Shown one piece after another: positions 21,566 to 33,659 of a stretch of DNA of 64,000 nucleotides. Within the stretch, counting starts at the first letter, position 1; each line of letters starts with the position of its first letter. Source of the DNA: Glaciozyma antarctica PI12 (taxonomy: Eukaryota; Basidiomycota; Microbotryomycetes; Kriegeriales; Camptobasidiaceae). Location: assembly GCA_002917775.1 (NCBI GenBank), contig KZ627146.1, positions 982,008-1,046,007 of the forward strand, in the 5' to 3' direction. The notes under the pieces were generated by a model. The model was given only the letters and a program-made list of their open reading frames with translations. It was not told where the DNA came from and did no database searches. Both the position numbers and the translations under genes were made by a program.

Positions 21566-22881
21566 ATGTACGTCCTGGACGGCGACCTCCGATCTGTACC
21601 AATGCTGGATGCGTTCGTCGCTGCGAACCGGGAGCTCGTCACCAAGGAGATTACGCAAGTGAAGGAGAGAGTGACGGTGACGGTGCGGCCAACGGCGCTC
21701 ACGACGTGCCAGAACTGTCTTGCGGTCTCGTCGAGTGCGTCCTCTTCGAGCGCGGTGAGGTGAGAGAGGGAGCTGATTGGGTCTGGTGCGCAGGTCAGAC
21801 GAAGGTCAAGCAGTGTAGTCGATGCCACGCCGCTGGATACTGCTCTCGAGAATGTGCTGCCGTGCCTTCCGCGAGCATGCGGGTTGAGACTGATCCTGCT
21901 CCTCTCTCCAGGTCAAGTCGCGCACTGGAAGAAGCACAAAGCCCTATGCCACTCCAACGCCATCAGTACGTTCCCTTTCTCTCCCTCTACTCGCCCATTC
22001 ACGCGCGCGCAGATAACGAACGCAACGAGGAAGCCGCCCTGGTCCAACCTCGCGCCGTCGCCTTCCGGGCCGCCTTTGATTCCTTCAACACAATCGCCAA
22101 CGACGAGATCAAAGCCGCCGCTCATTCAGCGCTCAAGCTCTGCACGTCGAAACCCATCAACAAGACGCACGCCTTCGTCGTCCAGCTGATATGGAACTAC
22201 GCGGAGAAGGATCCAACCATCTGTATGCAGCCCGTTCATATGGGAGCATACACTCGTGAGGTTGCGGAGGAGAAACTGCCGGAAACCTTGCCGGGAGGTC
22301 CAACGCTCTCCGACTACTTTGAGGCCAAAGATCTCGACAAGCCCGCGTCCGAGACCAGGCTCAAGGTCGTCGTGGTCTGGCAAGCTATTCCTGACCCGTT
22401 CGTCCTTCCCCTCCTCTCTCGCACTGCGCTTACTCCCACCGCACACAGGGACTCGGGCCAACGACAATGACCACCGTCCTCATGACGAAAATGCGGCGAG
22501 ACCAACTCCCGCCGGCCGTCTGGCAGTCGTACAACGACCCCAACTGGTTCTCTAGTTTTAAGCACGGGAGCAGCGTTCCGGGGAGGGATGAGACGGCGAA
22601 GGATCAGTCGGGAAAGGTTACGAGGAGGGATGTGGCAAGGGCGCAGGAGGTGAGTGGTTTACCGCAGGCGGTTTGGGACGCTCGGAACGATCTCAACTGG
22701 AAGGATAACCTCATTCAGCGCCTCAAGCTGCCCGGGACGGCCATCACCTCGACAACGAAGCAACATTCGAGAGACTCTACACCGAGGGGTTTGGCACGTT
22801 CAACAAGGGTACGTCTGCTTGCTCTACTTGAGAGGCAGTAAAGCTCATCTGCCTTTCTCACAGACGTATACATTGGCGTAG
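21566..22881 (+). CDS. MYND zinc-finger protein (frame break near the 3' end)
   Basis: Exons 21566-21734, 21794-21853, 21912-21965, 22013-22401 and 22449 onward join in frame. Splicing reassembles a complete MYND finger: CQNCL...KQCSRCHAAGYCSREC, QVAHWKKHKALC. A helical domain follows (AFRAAFDSFNTIANDEIKAA; NKTHAFVVQLIW), then MTTVLMTKMRRDQLPPAVW and SGLPQAVWDARNDLNWKDNL. The MYND finger usually mediates protein binding; no SET domain is present. At the GGG of 22734-22736 the natural frame shifts by one base (to ATFERLYTEGFGTFNK), followed by an intron. The true 3' end is therefore uncertain (22881 or beyond). An open frame from ATG 21490 lies upstream in a different frame (MAPRPKFSVDLEV); the real N-terminus may start there if another one-base error exists. 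Confidence 0.65.
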
Positions 22882-23462
22882 GCGTTGGGGGTGGAAGGCT
22901 TCGCAGGATCTTGCGTCCCCCTGGAATCCTGTGCTGCTCTTTCTCCACTCGATCTTGCTTTGCTCACGATCTCGTTCCAAGCTCTCAATTCCAGCGTCCT
23001 GCTCTTCTGCTCTCCAGGTCTCGCTGCGCCGACCCTCTAGTCCTTCAGCCCTTCTGCGACCCGCAAGTCCTCGATATCGTTCCTCCTTCGCTCGCTCGCT
23101 GATTCTGGAACAGCCTTACACCACGCCTGGCTTCCTCAGCTAGCCTCTGCAGCCCCACATCTCCTCAGCAATCCACCACGACTTGCCACCACGACTAGCG
23201 GGAGAGCTGCCGCCGGGGTCTGAGAGAGCGAGGACCGGTCACCACCCCTCGTCTCGGGAGAGCGAGCAAACCAAGACGCGTTTTGTGTGCGAACACAGCA
23301 GAGAACAACATGTTCATGAGAGTGTCAAGAGGAGCTGAGGCCTGCTGAGGCTCCCCTGCTGAGGAACTCTCGGGCGAGCGGTTGAAGAACTCCCTCCGCG
23401 TTCTTTGTCTCCTCCCACCGCCGGCTTCTCGATCTCAGCACGCCCAACGTCATCGGCCTCGT
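22882..23462. other. Intergenic region
   Basis: 3' flank of the MYND gene and promoter of the Zn2Cys6 gene. A frame open to 23102 continues from the MYND gene's last exon but is Cys/Ser/Arg-rich and unconvincing. Nothing else is seen. Confidence 0.4.
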
Positions 23463-26400
23463 ATGGATAACCCGGTTAACAGCTACGCTTCGACATCCCG
23501 CCGCGTCTCGCATGCCGGAGGAGGGGGGGACGCTTCCTCTCCCGATTCGAGAGAGATGCTCAGAGTCGTGAGTTGTGTCCCTGGCAGGGGAGGGGAGTGG
23601 GAGCTGATGAGCTGGGTGCACAGCGGGATGATGCTTCATGGAGCGAGTAAGAAGATGGGGCGCCTAAGAAGAAGAAGGTCAAGAGGGGGGCAAGAGCGTG
23701 CACGGCTGTGAGTGAGAAGGCACAGCTTGGGTGAGGTGGAGCTGATTAGTGCTTTGCAGTGTCGTAAGGTGAGTGCGCGGTCGGACGGAGGGGTGGACGG
23801 GAGCTGTGGAGCTGCGTTCGTGCTGCCCCTCACCGTTGCTGTTGGTGGTTCCTCCCCACTGTTGCTGACAACTCGGCTTTGCTGAACAGGTCAAAATGCG
23901 TTGCGTGGGTGCGGAGGAAGAAGATGGAGTGCTCTGTAACCGCTGTAGGGAGGGAGGCTACCAGGTGCGTGAGGCGGAGGACTTGCGAGGCCGAGAACAT
24001 GGGGGAGCTGATGCCGGCGTGATCGCAGTGCGTGTTCGTCGAATCTTTGCGTGGGAGGCACGGCTCTCGCAAGTGCGTCGTCGGAATGTGAGAACTGAGG
24101 GGGAGAGAGCTGATGTGTCGTGCTCAGGGCGGATGCGATGGCTGCTTCGCTCGCACAGATGCAGCACACCCTCAACAGCGTTCTCAGCTCCATCGCACCA
24201 GGAACACTTCCTCAGAGCACTCTGGCTCAGCTCCTACCCGCCGTCAACATGCAGTCTCCAACGCTCTCCCTCCCTCCTCCACTCCCCTCACCTTCGCTCG
24301 TCCTCCCGCCTCTCCCTCCCAATCCGACCCTCCTTTACCGGGCGCAACGCGAGCAGCACGATCGACGCGGCTCAGGGGTGGAACATTACGGCGCTTCGCC
24401 TCAGGAACGTGCTCGCGTGCTGTTCGACACTGGCGACCTCAGTCGTGATTCGAATCCGTGCGTTTCGGCACGTAATCTCGTGCAGTCACAGTCGCTGACT
24501 AACCTCTTCCGACGCAGACTGGGACTGCTGGCCGAGTACGTTGACTTATTTCGCTGCTCCTGAAGTCAGAGTTGATCCCTCTCCTACAGTGCTGTCTCGG
24601 ATCGCCTGGGAGGTCACAGCGACTCGCGATCGCAGTCCAACGGATCTCGCAAAAGAGTTAACCGTACCGCACGCTCCTTCAAGATCGGTCCAGTCAGTGC
24701 GTTGATCCGCCCTCAGGCCTTATTTCGTGGCTGACGTCGCCTCCTCCAGAGCTCCCTTTGCGCCATCTTGTGACGGAACCCAAAGCCTCGCCTGCTCTGC
24801 TCGTCGACAAGGTCCTCACGTCAGAGGAGGTGGTGACATTATTCGAGATGTGGGTGGCTTTCCCATTGTGCAGGCGTCTGGCGCTGACTTGATGAATCTC
24901 GCAGCTTCTTCGACCATTGCAAGGAGCAGGCTCCGTTCCTCGATCGCAACATGCACACTCCGATGGCGACGGCGTACAACAGCCCTTTCCTCTTCACGTG
25001 CAGTGCGTTCTCCTCTCTTCATGGCCTTCGAGCCAGGCTGATCATCGATTCGCTCCCCAAGTCTGCACCGTCGCTGCGCGCTACTACCTCCCTCGCAAGG
25101 AGCTCTACGCCCAATGCCTCCAGGTTGCCACTCGCCTCGCGGCCGACACTATCTCGCTCGGGAGCAAATCGATCTCAATCGTCCAAGGCTGTCTCCTGCT
25201 CGCTCACTGGAATCAGCCTGCGAGGTCGGCGGACGAAGATCACACGTTCCTGTTCGCTGGATTGGCGATGAGGATGGCGTTGGAACTCGGTCAGCAGTCT
25301 CCATCTTCGCGCTTTTCGACTCGCTGACGTCTGGTTTGCAGGAATCAACACCAAGAAACTGCCCAAGTACCCGGCTGATATGGACGACGAAACGAGGCTC
25401 GCTTGCGAACGAGATCTTCGCAACCAGGAGCGGACGTGGATTCACTGTGAGAGATCTCTCGATCTCGTCACTGAGCTCGGAGACTGATGACCTATCGTTA
25501 GGCGTCGTGAGCGACCGAAGTCTCTCAATGCAGATGGGCAAGCCGAACGGATTCAATTAGCGACAACATCATAGCGCAACATCAAGGTGCGTGTTCTCTA
25601 CCGCACGGTTCGACGTCTTCGCTCACTTGCCCTCGTTTAGCACTGGCACCGACTTCCTGGGTCAATCCCTTCCGACATCGGTCTTTGCGTAAGGGTCGCG
25701 CGTACCTGCTCGAGACATGACTGCTGACCTCCTTGACGTCGCAGGGGATCAGCGAGATGCACAGGATTGTCGTCGCCGCTCTCGATGCGATCTACTCCGA
25801 TCCTCAGTCGCTGACGGGCCTGAACGACAACGCGGATTAGTGAGTTCTTCCGCGACTTGGTGAACAGCGCGCAGGAGCTGACGGAGGTTCTCGCTCAGCG
25901 CGTTGATCGTGCGAGTCTTTCTCGCTCAGCTCGAGGCATGGCGCATGGACTGGATCATCGGCATCACTTCGGAGCGGCAAGACGCGGAGGGGGCGAGCTT
26001 TCGCATCAAGATGCTGTTCTTCTACCACTCCTAGTACGTTCTCACAACGTTTGGCGCCAGAGTGCGGTCCTAATCGTCGGATGTCGCAGCTATCGCCTCT
26101 TCATCCTCTCGTTCGCCGTGCAGCACGCCCTCGACAAGCCCGAGCTCACCACAGATCTCGCCCTCTACACTACGCTGTGCTACGGAAGTGCCGTCAAAAT
26201 CGTCGAGATCACTCGCGACTTCATCGGACCCCGAGGCCTGCTCCGCTACGCCATGGATTCGACCCTCATCTACATTACCTACGCTGCGTCCTTCCTCCTC
26301 AAAGTGAGCCATTTATCTGCGCATCGCGACATCGCTGATCTCTCTTTCGTAGCTCGTCAACCCCGCCTTCGCGCACCTCGTCGACGCACAAACGTCCATC

Positions 26401-27023
26401 GCACTGGTCCGAGACGTCGCAGATTCTCTCGAGCAATGCGCCGTCGACGAAGCCCACACTCCAGCGCTCTACGCCTTGTTCTTGCGATCTCTCATCGACA
26501 GCAAGCTTTCGGGCGAGCGAACGGAGGCCGCTACTCGCGCTGGGAGTCGTGCGAACAGTCCTGGAGCAGGGAATGGTGCGGTGGAGGGCCAGGCGCTCGA
26601 CGCGTCTCTGGACGAGCTCGTTGCGAAGCTTACGCCGCCGAACGAGGGTGAGTTTGATTCGGGCAGCTTGCTTGGCCAGGAAGGGTTTTTGGAACAACGT
26701 GCGTCGTTCGCTCTTCATGCTTTGGCGTTTTGCTGACGACGTGCTGAATGCAGATGCTCATGCGTACGCTCTCTTTGCTCTTTTGGAAGGGCGCCATGCT
26801 GACGACTTCTCGCAGCTGGCTTTGGCGGACCTCTGGGAACGCTGTCGGGAGGAGGCAGCACCACGACTTCTACCTTCAACGTGAGCTTTCCACGATAGCC
26901 TCCCCGCACTCGTGCTAACATTACGGCTTGCAGCTCGACCCTTGGATCGGCGCTACTCCCCTTCCGTCGCAACCCTCCTCTCCAGGCGGCTTTGACGCGT
27001 TTCAGTTCTTCACCGTGAACTGA
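23463..27023 (+). CDS. Zn2Cys6 transcription factor with fungal_trans domain, PrtT-like; two in-frame stops
   Basis: Many short exons reassemble a GAL4-type DNA-binding domain: KKKKVKRGARACTACRK, VKMRC, VLCNRCREGGYQC, giving CxxC-x6-C...CxxC-x6-C. The fungal_trans domain follows with LLVDKVLTSEEVVTLFE, FFDHCKEQAPFLDRNMHTP, SISIVQGCLLLAHWNQP, HTFLFAGLAMRMALELG and VVSDRSLSMQMGKPN. This layout resembles regulators of secreted proteases (PrtT type), but the target genes are unknown. The C-terminal half (VFLAQLEAWRMDW, ALYALFLRSLIDSKL, ending DAFQFFTVN) is intact. Two defects stand out: TAA at 23648-23650 between the first exon and the zinc cluster, and TAG at 25558-25560 right after GKPNGFN. Neither is removed by a normal intron. 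Start ATG is at 23463. Confidence 0.7.
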
Positions 27024-27412
27024 AAAGCGTCGCGCGAGATTGAGCTCCTTTCTTCCTTAACTTGATGTCGTACCGGCAATGTAGCACGGGCGCTATTGAT
27101 TGTAAGAATTCTTTCTTCGAGAGCCAAAGCGCGGACTACCCTAGGTCGTCGCTCGGGGGCGAGCTCGACCACCGGACTCCGGCGAGCGCCAGGCAACGTT
27201 CTCTTTTCGCGTTCTTGACTCTCCTCTGGCTCAACCACTTATGTCCTCTGCTTGCAGGCCCTCCTCCTGCCGTTTTGAACTCGTCCCTTCGCTCTGCTAC
27301 CCTGCACTCAGCCGGCGACTCGAATACCGACGCCCGTTTCCTGGCGCCGTCGAGTACGTTGAGAGCTCTTCCTAATCGCTGCTCCCGGGACCGAGAACGA
27401 GCAACTGCGGTC
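27024..27412. other. Intergenic region
   Basis: Spacer between two plus-strand genes. A 152-codon frame from 27062 runs through it into the next gene's first exon, but in another frame. It is judged a shadow. Confidence 0.45.
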
Positions 27413-30378
27413 ATGGAGCCCTTTATCAACCCCTTCCCAATCGCCATGCCGCCGGACCTCGACTACAGCAAGCAAGCTACCGTGTGTCTCCTTCCCCCGC
27501 GCGATAGGAAGACGAGCTGACCCCCAGCTCCCACAGCAAATCTCAGGCTCTGGAAAGCCCGGAGAGACTCCCATCTACGTCAGCTCCGCCTACCCACACC
27601 TCCCTCGACTCGATTCGGATCCCCGCTTCCCCTTGACGGCGTACGAGCTATTCAATTATGGGCTCAAGACCTCGCAGGACAAGCAGTGCCTTGGGAGAAG
27701 GCTTTGGGACAGTGCTGCTGGAGATTGGGAGAAGAAGTACTCGTGGTTGACGTACAAGGAGGTGGACGAGGCGAGGACGCGGGTGGGAAGCGGGTTGGTG
27801 CAGCTGTGGAAGGAGGGAGCTGTGGGAGGAGAGAGTATCAAGGGGTGGACTGTCGGAATCTGGAGCGGTAACAGGCCAGGTATGTTGTTCTGTTGATCTC
27901 CTCAGGCGAGGAGCTGACGCGAACGCAGAATGGCAGTTCGCTTCGCAAGCCTGCAGCGCCTACACCCTCACGATGGTGTCTCTCTACGACACTCTCGGAC
28001 CCGACGTCGTCGAATACTGCATCAACCATTCCTCCGCACGCGTCATTTTTTCATCGCCCGCTCACATTCCGCACCTTCTCAAGCTGGCCAAGTTCTGCCC
28101 GACGGTCAAGGTCATCGTTTGCATGGATTCGTGGGCGGAAATCGAGGCTCAGGGTGCGCGCCCTGGAGTCAAGAGCGAGGAGCTTTTCCGAGGTTGGGGA
28201 AAGGACGTTGGAGTGAGGGTGATGGATCTCGCGGAGCGTGCGTCGTTCCTCTCGGTAGCGAGATTCCAGCTGACTCTGGCTTGAGCAGTGGAACAGCTTG
28301 GGGTCGCAAATCCCCACCCTCACTTGGCTCCTGAACGGAAAGACATCGCTTCCATCTGCTACACGTCTGGTACGTTCTTCCTGTACCGGTACCGTCGACG
28401 GGGCTGATTCGACATCGCGATTCAGGAACGACTGGTGCATGGATCCCACCTGCTTTTTTTCCCCAATAACTAACTCCATATGACTGCAGGCAATCCGAAA
28501 GGAGCCGTACTTCTTCACGAGACCCTCGCAGCTGCTTCAGTCGCTAATCAGCACGGAGGAGGCCCACTCGACTCGAGCAGCGTTTCGATCTCATACATGC
28601 CGGTCCGTGCTTCCAGTACTCAGTAAAATGCTCGCTAACAATCGCCCTCAGCTTTCCCACATTTACCAGCGCTTCGCCGAAGACATCACGTTTAGTGCGC
28701 TCTCCCGTCTTGACTACGTATCCAGAGCTAATTCCCCTCAAAAGCTGGAGGCGCTTCCATCGGCTACTCTTGCGGCGACAACCTTCGCCTCCTCGAGGAC
28801 GTCGCGATCCTTCAGCCCACCGCACGTCCTCTCGCTCAGCCGCTCGCCCAGCTCGCTAACCTTTCGCAAGCAGGCCTTCTACTCGGTCCCTCGCGTCCTC
28901 AACCGAGTCTACCAAGCTCTCAAAGCTGCGACCATTGACGCTCCGGGATTCAAGGGCGCTCTCCTGCGAAAGGCGTTCGCGGACAAGCTCTACAACCTTC
29001 GCGAGCACAATCAGCTCACGCATGCATTCTGGGATCGCGTCGTCTTCAAGAAGGTGCGGTTCTGAGAGCGCTCAACGTGGCTGCTTGCTGAACGGGTTGC
29101 GAAGCAGATTCGAGCGGTGTTGGGAGGGAAAGTCGACTTCATCGTCAGCGGTTCCGCTCCCATCAACCCTGATGTTCTCGACTTCCTCAAAGTCGCTTTC
29201 TCATGCGAGGTTGTAGAAGGGTACGCGCAGACGGAGAACTGCGGTACGGCGATTCGGTGCGTCCTTCGATTCACTTGGCGTCGAAAGAAAACTGAGTGGC
29301 ATGCGAAGCTGCTGGAGTGGCGATAACAAGTCGGTGGGAACTTGCGAACCTGCGGAGCTCCTGGTGTCGAGGTCAAGCTCGTGGATGTTCCTGAGGTGTG
29401 CTTTTTCAGCGTGGTGGTTGCACGCGCCGCTGGGCTGATTCCCTCTGCAGCTCGGATACTTCAGCACCGACAAGCCTCACCCTCGCGGAGAAATCTGCAC
29501 TCGCGGCGAGATCGTCATTCCTTACTGTGCGTGCGAATACTTATCTTCCCAAAGCTTGCTAACGGCCGAGGCAGACTACAACGACGAAGTCAAGTCGAAG
29601 GAGACCATCGACGCCGACGGATGGCTGCACAGCGGAGATATCTCCTCTGTCGACGAGGTCGGTCGATTCAGGATTATTGACCGAATTAAGAACCTCGTCA
29701 AGCTCTCGCACGGGGAGTACGTCGCGCTGGAGAAGGTGCGTCTCTCACGATTAGTCCGCGGTCGCTCGCTGATTCAAAACATCGTCGCAGGTCGAGAACA
29801 CGTACTCGCTTTGCCCACTGTGCGTCTGAGTGAGCGATCTTACCTACTTCTACTTATACCACCCCTTCGTCGCAGGCTCGCGCAACTGTACATCCACGCA
29901 GACTCGATCCAAGATCACGTCGTCGCCATCATCATCCCTGATCCCTTGCGGTTCGCGCGTGAGCTCTCGATCTCTCGATTCAGACTCAATCAGGAACTGA
30001 ATTTTCTCTTGCAGCTCTGGCTTCCAAGGTCCTCGGAAAGCAGATCAGCGAGACCGACGTCGCAGGAATGTCGGAAGCTGCGAAGGATCGAAGGGTCGTC
30101 CTCGCCGTCGCAGCCGAGCTTTCGACCTACGCCGACAAGGCTCGTCTCCTAGGGTTCGTCTTGCTGTTCATACCTTCCGAAACGTCGCTGATTCCTTCGC
30201 GTTATGAAGCTTTGAGCGAATCAACAACGATTTGCACATCTCGTTTGACCCTTTCACCCAGGAGAACGAGCTCTTGACTCCGACGCTCAAGACAAAGAGG
30301 AACGTGGCGGCCAAGGTCTACAGGAAGGAGATTGATGCGTTGTATGCGGCGAGGCCGAGGAAGATTGCGAAGCTTTAG
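27413..30378 (+). CDS. Long-chain acyl-CoA synthetase (FAA1/FAA4-like), with one frame break
   Basis: About 16 exons give roughly 690 residues. It activates long-chain fatty acids to acyl-CoA using ATP, at ER, peroxisome or lipid-droplet membranes. Visible blocks are YTSGTTGNPKGAVL (P-loop), VSISYMPLSHIYQRFAEDIT, GGASIGYSCGDNLRLLEDV, FYSVPRVLNRVYQ, VDFIVSGSAPINPDVL, VEGYAQTENCGTA, GYFSTDKPHPRGEIC, ADGWLHSGDISSVDEVG, FRIIDRIKNLVKLSHGEY and the end KVYRKEIDALYAARPRKIA. Intron 28822-28873 must use a GC donor (gcacgt) to keep LQPT-AFYSVPRV in frame. Near 29339-29354 an 8-bp near-perfect tandem duplication (aacttgcg/aacctgcg) shifts the frame; dropping one copy restores VGTCGAPGVEVKLVDVPE. Start ATG gives MEPFINPFPIAMPPDLDYSK. 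No transmembrane helix is obvious. Confidence 0.88.
28822..28873 (+). other. GC-AG intron in the acyl-CoA synthetase gene
   Basis: Donor gcacgt, branch gctaac, acceptor gcaagcag. Only this choice keeps LQPT joined to AFYSVPRVLNRVY; the nearby GT two bases on breaks frame. Confidence 0.7.
29339..29354 (+). repeat. 8-bp near-perfect tandem duplication causing a frame shift
   Basis: Units aacttgcg (29339-29346) and aacctgcg (29347-29354) differ at one base. Removing one unit restores VGTCGAPGVEVKL of the acyl-CoA synthetase. Confidence 0.65.
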
Positions 30379-30618
30379 GGAGGGGACTTTCAAGCGGCGA
30401 GCGGTGTGGTTTGGTGATTTTGTTTCGAGATGGAACTCGCTGGTTTACAAACTGCTAGCTAGCTCTTGCGATATCGTACCCTTCAGGTGAGGAGGAGGAG
30501 GAGCGACCGACCCCCTCTCAGCGCCGGCGCACCCAGTCGAAATCCAAGATTTTGGCCGACGTCGCGTCTCTCTGCTCCGACCACCCCCCGCACTTTCCCC
30601 TCCACTCGACGCACGAGG

Positions 30619-32424
30619 ATGACGACCCCTTCTCATTCACGCCCTACTGATACCGCCCCCACGGCGAGCGTCAAAGTGGCCGCCTGGCTCCACGCCCCCG
30701 CCAAAGCGCGACGCGTCGGCGCGCCCTCCACGGCAGGAGAAGTTCCCCGAGACTTCCCCAATGCTTGGGTATCCTTTATTGAGAATGTATGGGAGGAGGA
30801 AGACTGTGCGTTGGGCTCTCTCTTGCTGTCGGTGGAGCGCGCGGAGGAGGAGGAGCTGATGGTCGCGTTGCTGCAGTTGCCGAGTCTCTCATCACTCTCG
30901 AAGGACTGGTAGGAGCTTCCTACCTCCCTCTCGCGTGCGCAAAACCTCTCCATCAGCGTGCGCCCTCCCTGACCCCCCTCGCAGGCCAAACATCCACCAG
31001 CTCCTCGCTCTAGCCCTCTCTCCCTCCTCCCACCTCTCCCCCAAATCCCTCTCCAAACACCTCAAGCCCGCCTCTCTCGACCCCCTCGTCCCCACCGCAC
31101 GAAAGATCCGACTCGAGGCACTTCGACTCCTGCAAGATATCGCAGCTACCAACTCCCCCGCCGCCGTCTTTCGCGCGACTCCTGGGTACCCAGCAGACGA
31201 GTCTCTCGAGCCGCACGAGGAGATTCTGGATCTATTCAGTGGGAGAACAGAGAAGCCGAGGTTGCCGCCGGTGGGAAATCATAGCTATGAGGCGGAGGAG
31301 GAGGATAAGCCGCTCGTGCTGGCGGGGAAGATGGTCGCGCAGTGTCAGGATGTCTGGGACTTCCTTGGGGGTGGAGCGGGGAGGGGGAAGAATCAAAAGA
31401 GTCGGACGAGGGAGGAACCGATTGTGAGAGGAGGGTGGGAGCTGCTGAGAGGGATGGTGGGGATGTGGGAGGACGAAGTGCGCGAGAGGATGGAGCTGGG
31501 ACGTGAGTTTGGTTCGTCGCTCGTGCGAGGGGATGGAACTGATGGGGTATGCAGAATCGGCACTGTCACCGTCGTTCTTGCGACAGTTCAAGCCGACTCC
31601 GTACGGCCCTCGCACGTTCTCGTACGAAGTCCTCGATGTGGTCTTCTGGCCTTTTCTCCGAGCTCGGAGCTCGAGACGACGTCGAAGAAGTTCTACTAGA
31701 CGACGACGAGATGGAGCTAGGCGAGAAGCAGCGAGTTTCAGCTCGCCTCGTAGGCCTGGTACGTCCTCCCTCTTGCCTCTCCAAGCTCATCTAACCCCTC
31801 ACAGCTGGCAAGCCTCGCCCTCATCGGCCGAATCGAGCCCACCTCCCTAATTCAAGAGCTCACAACCCGTCTCAAACCCCCTCTCCCCCCCACTCCTTCT
31901 CCTCCTCCGTACTCCGTACGTCCCTCCGCCCTCCCCTTCGCACCCACTAACGACCACTGCAGCTCCTCCCGGCACTACCCCTCTTCACCATCCGTCTCTG
32001 CAGAGCCTACCTCGAGCGGTACTCCCATTCCTCCCCCCTTCCCTCGACCAACACAGTCCCCACATCCTCCCCTCGCCGTCGCGTACTCGGCACGAACCCC
32101 TCGCGAGAATTCACCAGTCCCTCCGGCTCAGCGCTCAAATCATCCTTCTTCGCGATGCCGGATAAGTCGACGCTGGTGGAACTGTTGGGGAAGGTGCCGA
32201 GCGAGGTACCGGTGGCGAAGGAGGAGGCGACGCAGGCGAGGAGACCGCAGCGTGCGATGGGGTTTGCGGGGGCGGAGAGGGCGGCCAAGGGGATGGAGGA
32301 GGTTAAGATCTTGTTGGTGGAGGCGGTGGAGGAGCTGGGGGTTGAGGTGGTGGAGGTCGCGAGGGCGGAGATGAGGAAGGTGGAGGGGGCTGTTGAGGAA
32401 GCGAGGAAGAAGGCCGCTATGTAG
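30619..32424 (+). CDS. Uncharacterised helical protein, joins partly unresolved
   Basis: Starts MTTPSHSRPTDTAPTASVKV and spans about five or six exons to TAG 32424. Blocks that look conserved are RDFPNAWVSFIENVWEEED, NIHQLLALALSPSSHLSPKS, VPTARKIRLEALRLLQDIAA, VLAGKMVAQCQDVWDFLGG, PSFLRQFKPTPYGPRTFSYE, VSARLVGLLASLALIGR and the C-terminal helix (ILLVEAVEELGVEVVEVARA). It is probably an all-helical repeat protein. Two joins do not keep frame: at the intron near 30909-30985, and near 31645-31655, where a one-base shift around cctttt separates SYEVLDVVF from SELGARDDVEEVLL. No family was recognised and no catalytic motif was seen. Confidence 0.55.
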
Positions 32425-32483
32425 TCAATATCCTTTCTCGCCTCTCAAGCTGCTCAACTCGCTGCTGTGAATCGGGCAACTGC

Positions 32484-33543
32484 TCAATCCCAGCTCAATT
32501 CCTTCATCCAGTCCAACAGCCTGCTCGATGTCTCCCCCGCCGCTTCAATCGGCAAGAAATGTCCCGTCCCATCGTCCCCGACCTGGTACTCTTCCACCTT
32601 TTCTCCCAGCCCTCTCCACACCCCCCCAACATCGTACCTCCTCCCCAACCCCGCGCTCCACAGCGCCAGTACCGCACACCCGACCTTACCATCATCCTCG
32701 GCATCCTGGACGAGGTCGATCGTCGCTCCTGCTCTGTAATCCTCCAACGACCCGAGAAGAACCGCAGGATCGTCGTACTGCGAGATCCAGGACTTGATCG
32801 CGGTGGGATTGAAGGTGCCGAGGGAGGAAGTGCCGGTCCAGGAATTGATGGTGTGGGTGAAGTAGAAGGTGGGGGAGGCGGAGATGAGAGTTTCGGGAAG
32901 GGGAGAGGGGAGGGCGAGGAAGATCCAGTGGTAGTAGGTGAACGTCTCTGTCTTCGCGAGAGACATCTCTGCGAGGCGAGGTCAGGTTGAGGTCGGTGCG
33001 AAGCGAGAGGACGCACGTTCGAAAGCGTTCCGTGTAGGCACTATGTCCTGAACGTTTAGGCCTACGACTCGAGCGGGGTAGTCCCGAGCGAGGCGGTAGG
33101 CGACTCGAGCACCGCGGTCGTGCCCTGCGACGACGAAGCGAGTCTCGGGTCCGAGGAGGGCGTCGACGAGGGCGATGATGTCGTCCGCCATGCCGCGCTT
33201 CGAGTGTGCGTAGTGCGAGCCGTCGGAGGAGGGGGATTTGGTCGAGCGGCCGTACCTGTGTCACCCGATTAGCCGAGCGAGGGAGGAACGATGGGGGTCG
33301 CGCGTACCCTGGTAGATCGGGGATTAGGATATCGTGCGTCTCAAAGATCGAGGAGAGCTCTGGGACGACAAGGTGCCAGAGAGTGTGGTTCTGGGGGTAA
33401 CCGTGGAGCAGGATGAGGAGGCGGCGGTCGGCTGGAGAGGACGGCGGGGAAGATGCCGAGTGGTGGAGGGCGAAGAGAGTCGTCGTGCTTCCTTCGAGCT
33501 GGACAGTTCGCTCCTTGAACGACTCGGGGAACAGAGAATCCAT
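32484..33543 (-). CDS. Alpha/beta hydrolase, epoxide hydrolase / haloacid dehalogenase-like group
   Basis: Exons 33543-33308, 33255-33017 and 32968-32484 join in frame to 319 residues. Motifs are LLILLHGYPQNHTLW (oxyanion HGYP, residues 47-50), DILIPDLPGYGRS, VVAGHDRGARVAYRLARDYP (nucleophile Asp125 in GHDRGA), LNVQDIVPT, YYHWIFLALPSPLPE in the cap, and DGTGHFLPIEAAGE carrying the catalytic His. An Asp nucleophile with HGxP is the signature of epoxide hydrolases and dehalogenases rather than esterases. The substrate cannot be told from sequence. No signal peptide, so cytosolic. Its start lies 116 bp from the ILV6 start on the other strand, so the two share a promoter region. Confidence 0.87.
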
Positions 33544-33659
33544 CTCTCCAAAGCAGAGCTGGGAGTGAACGAGGGGGACAGCCCAAACTCGAACGAAAGC
33601 CGCACAAGGACGAAATTCCTCCGGTTCTCCCTTGACTCGACCCGTCCCACCAGCCCAGC
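33544..33659. promoter_or_regulatory. Shared divergent promoter of the alpha/beta hydrolase and ILV6
   Basis: Only 116 bp separate the two start codons, so transcription leaders must be short or overlap. No clear TATA element was seen. Confidence 0.5.

Noticed and set aside
22640..22657. 18-nt GTGAGT...CGCAG segment in the MYND gene as an intron
   Set aside because: Far too short for splicing, and the frame reads through it as VSGLPQ.
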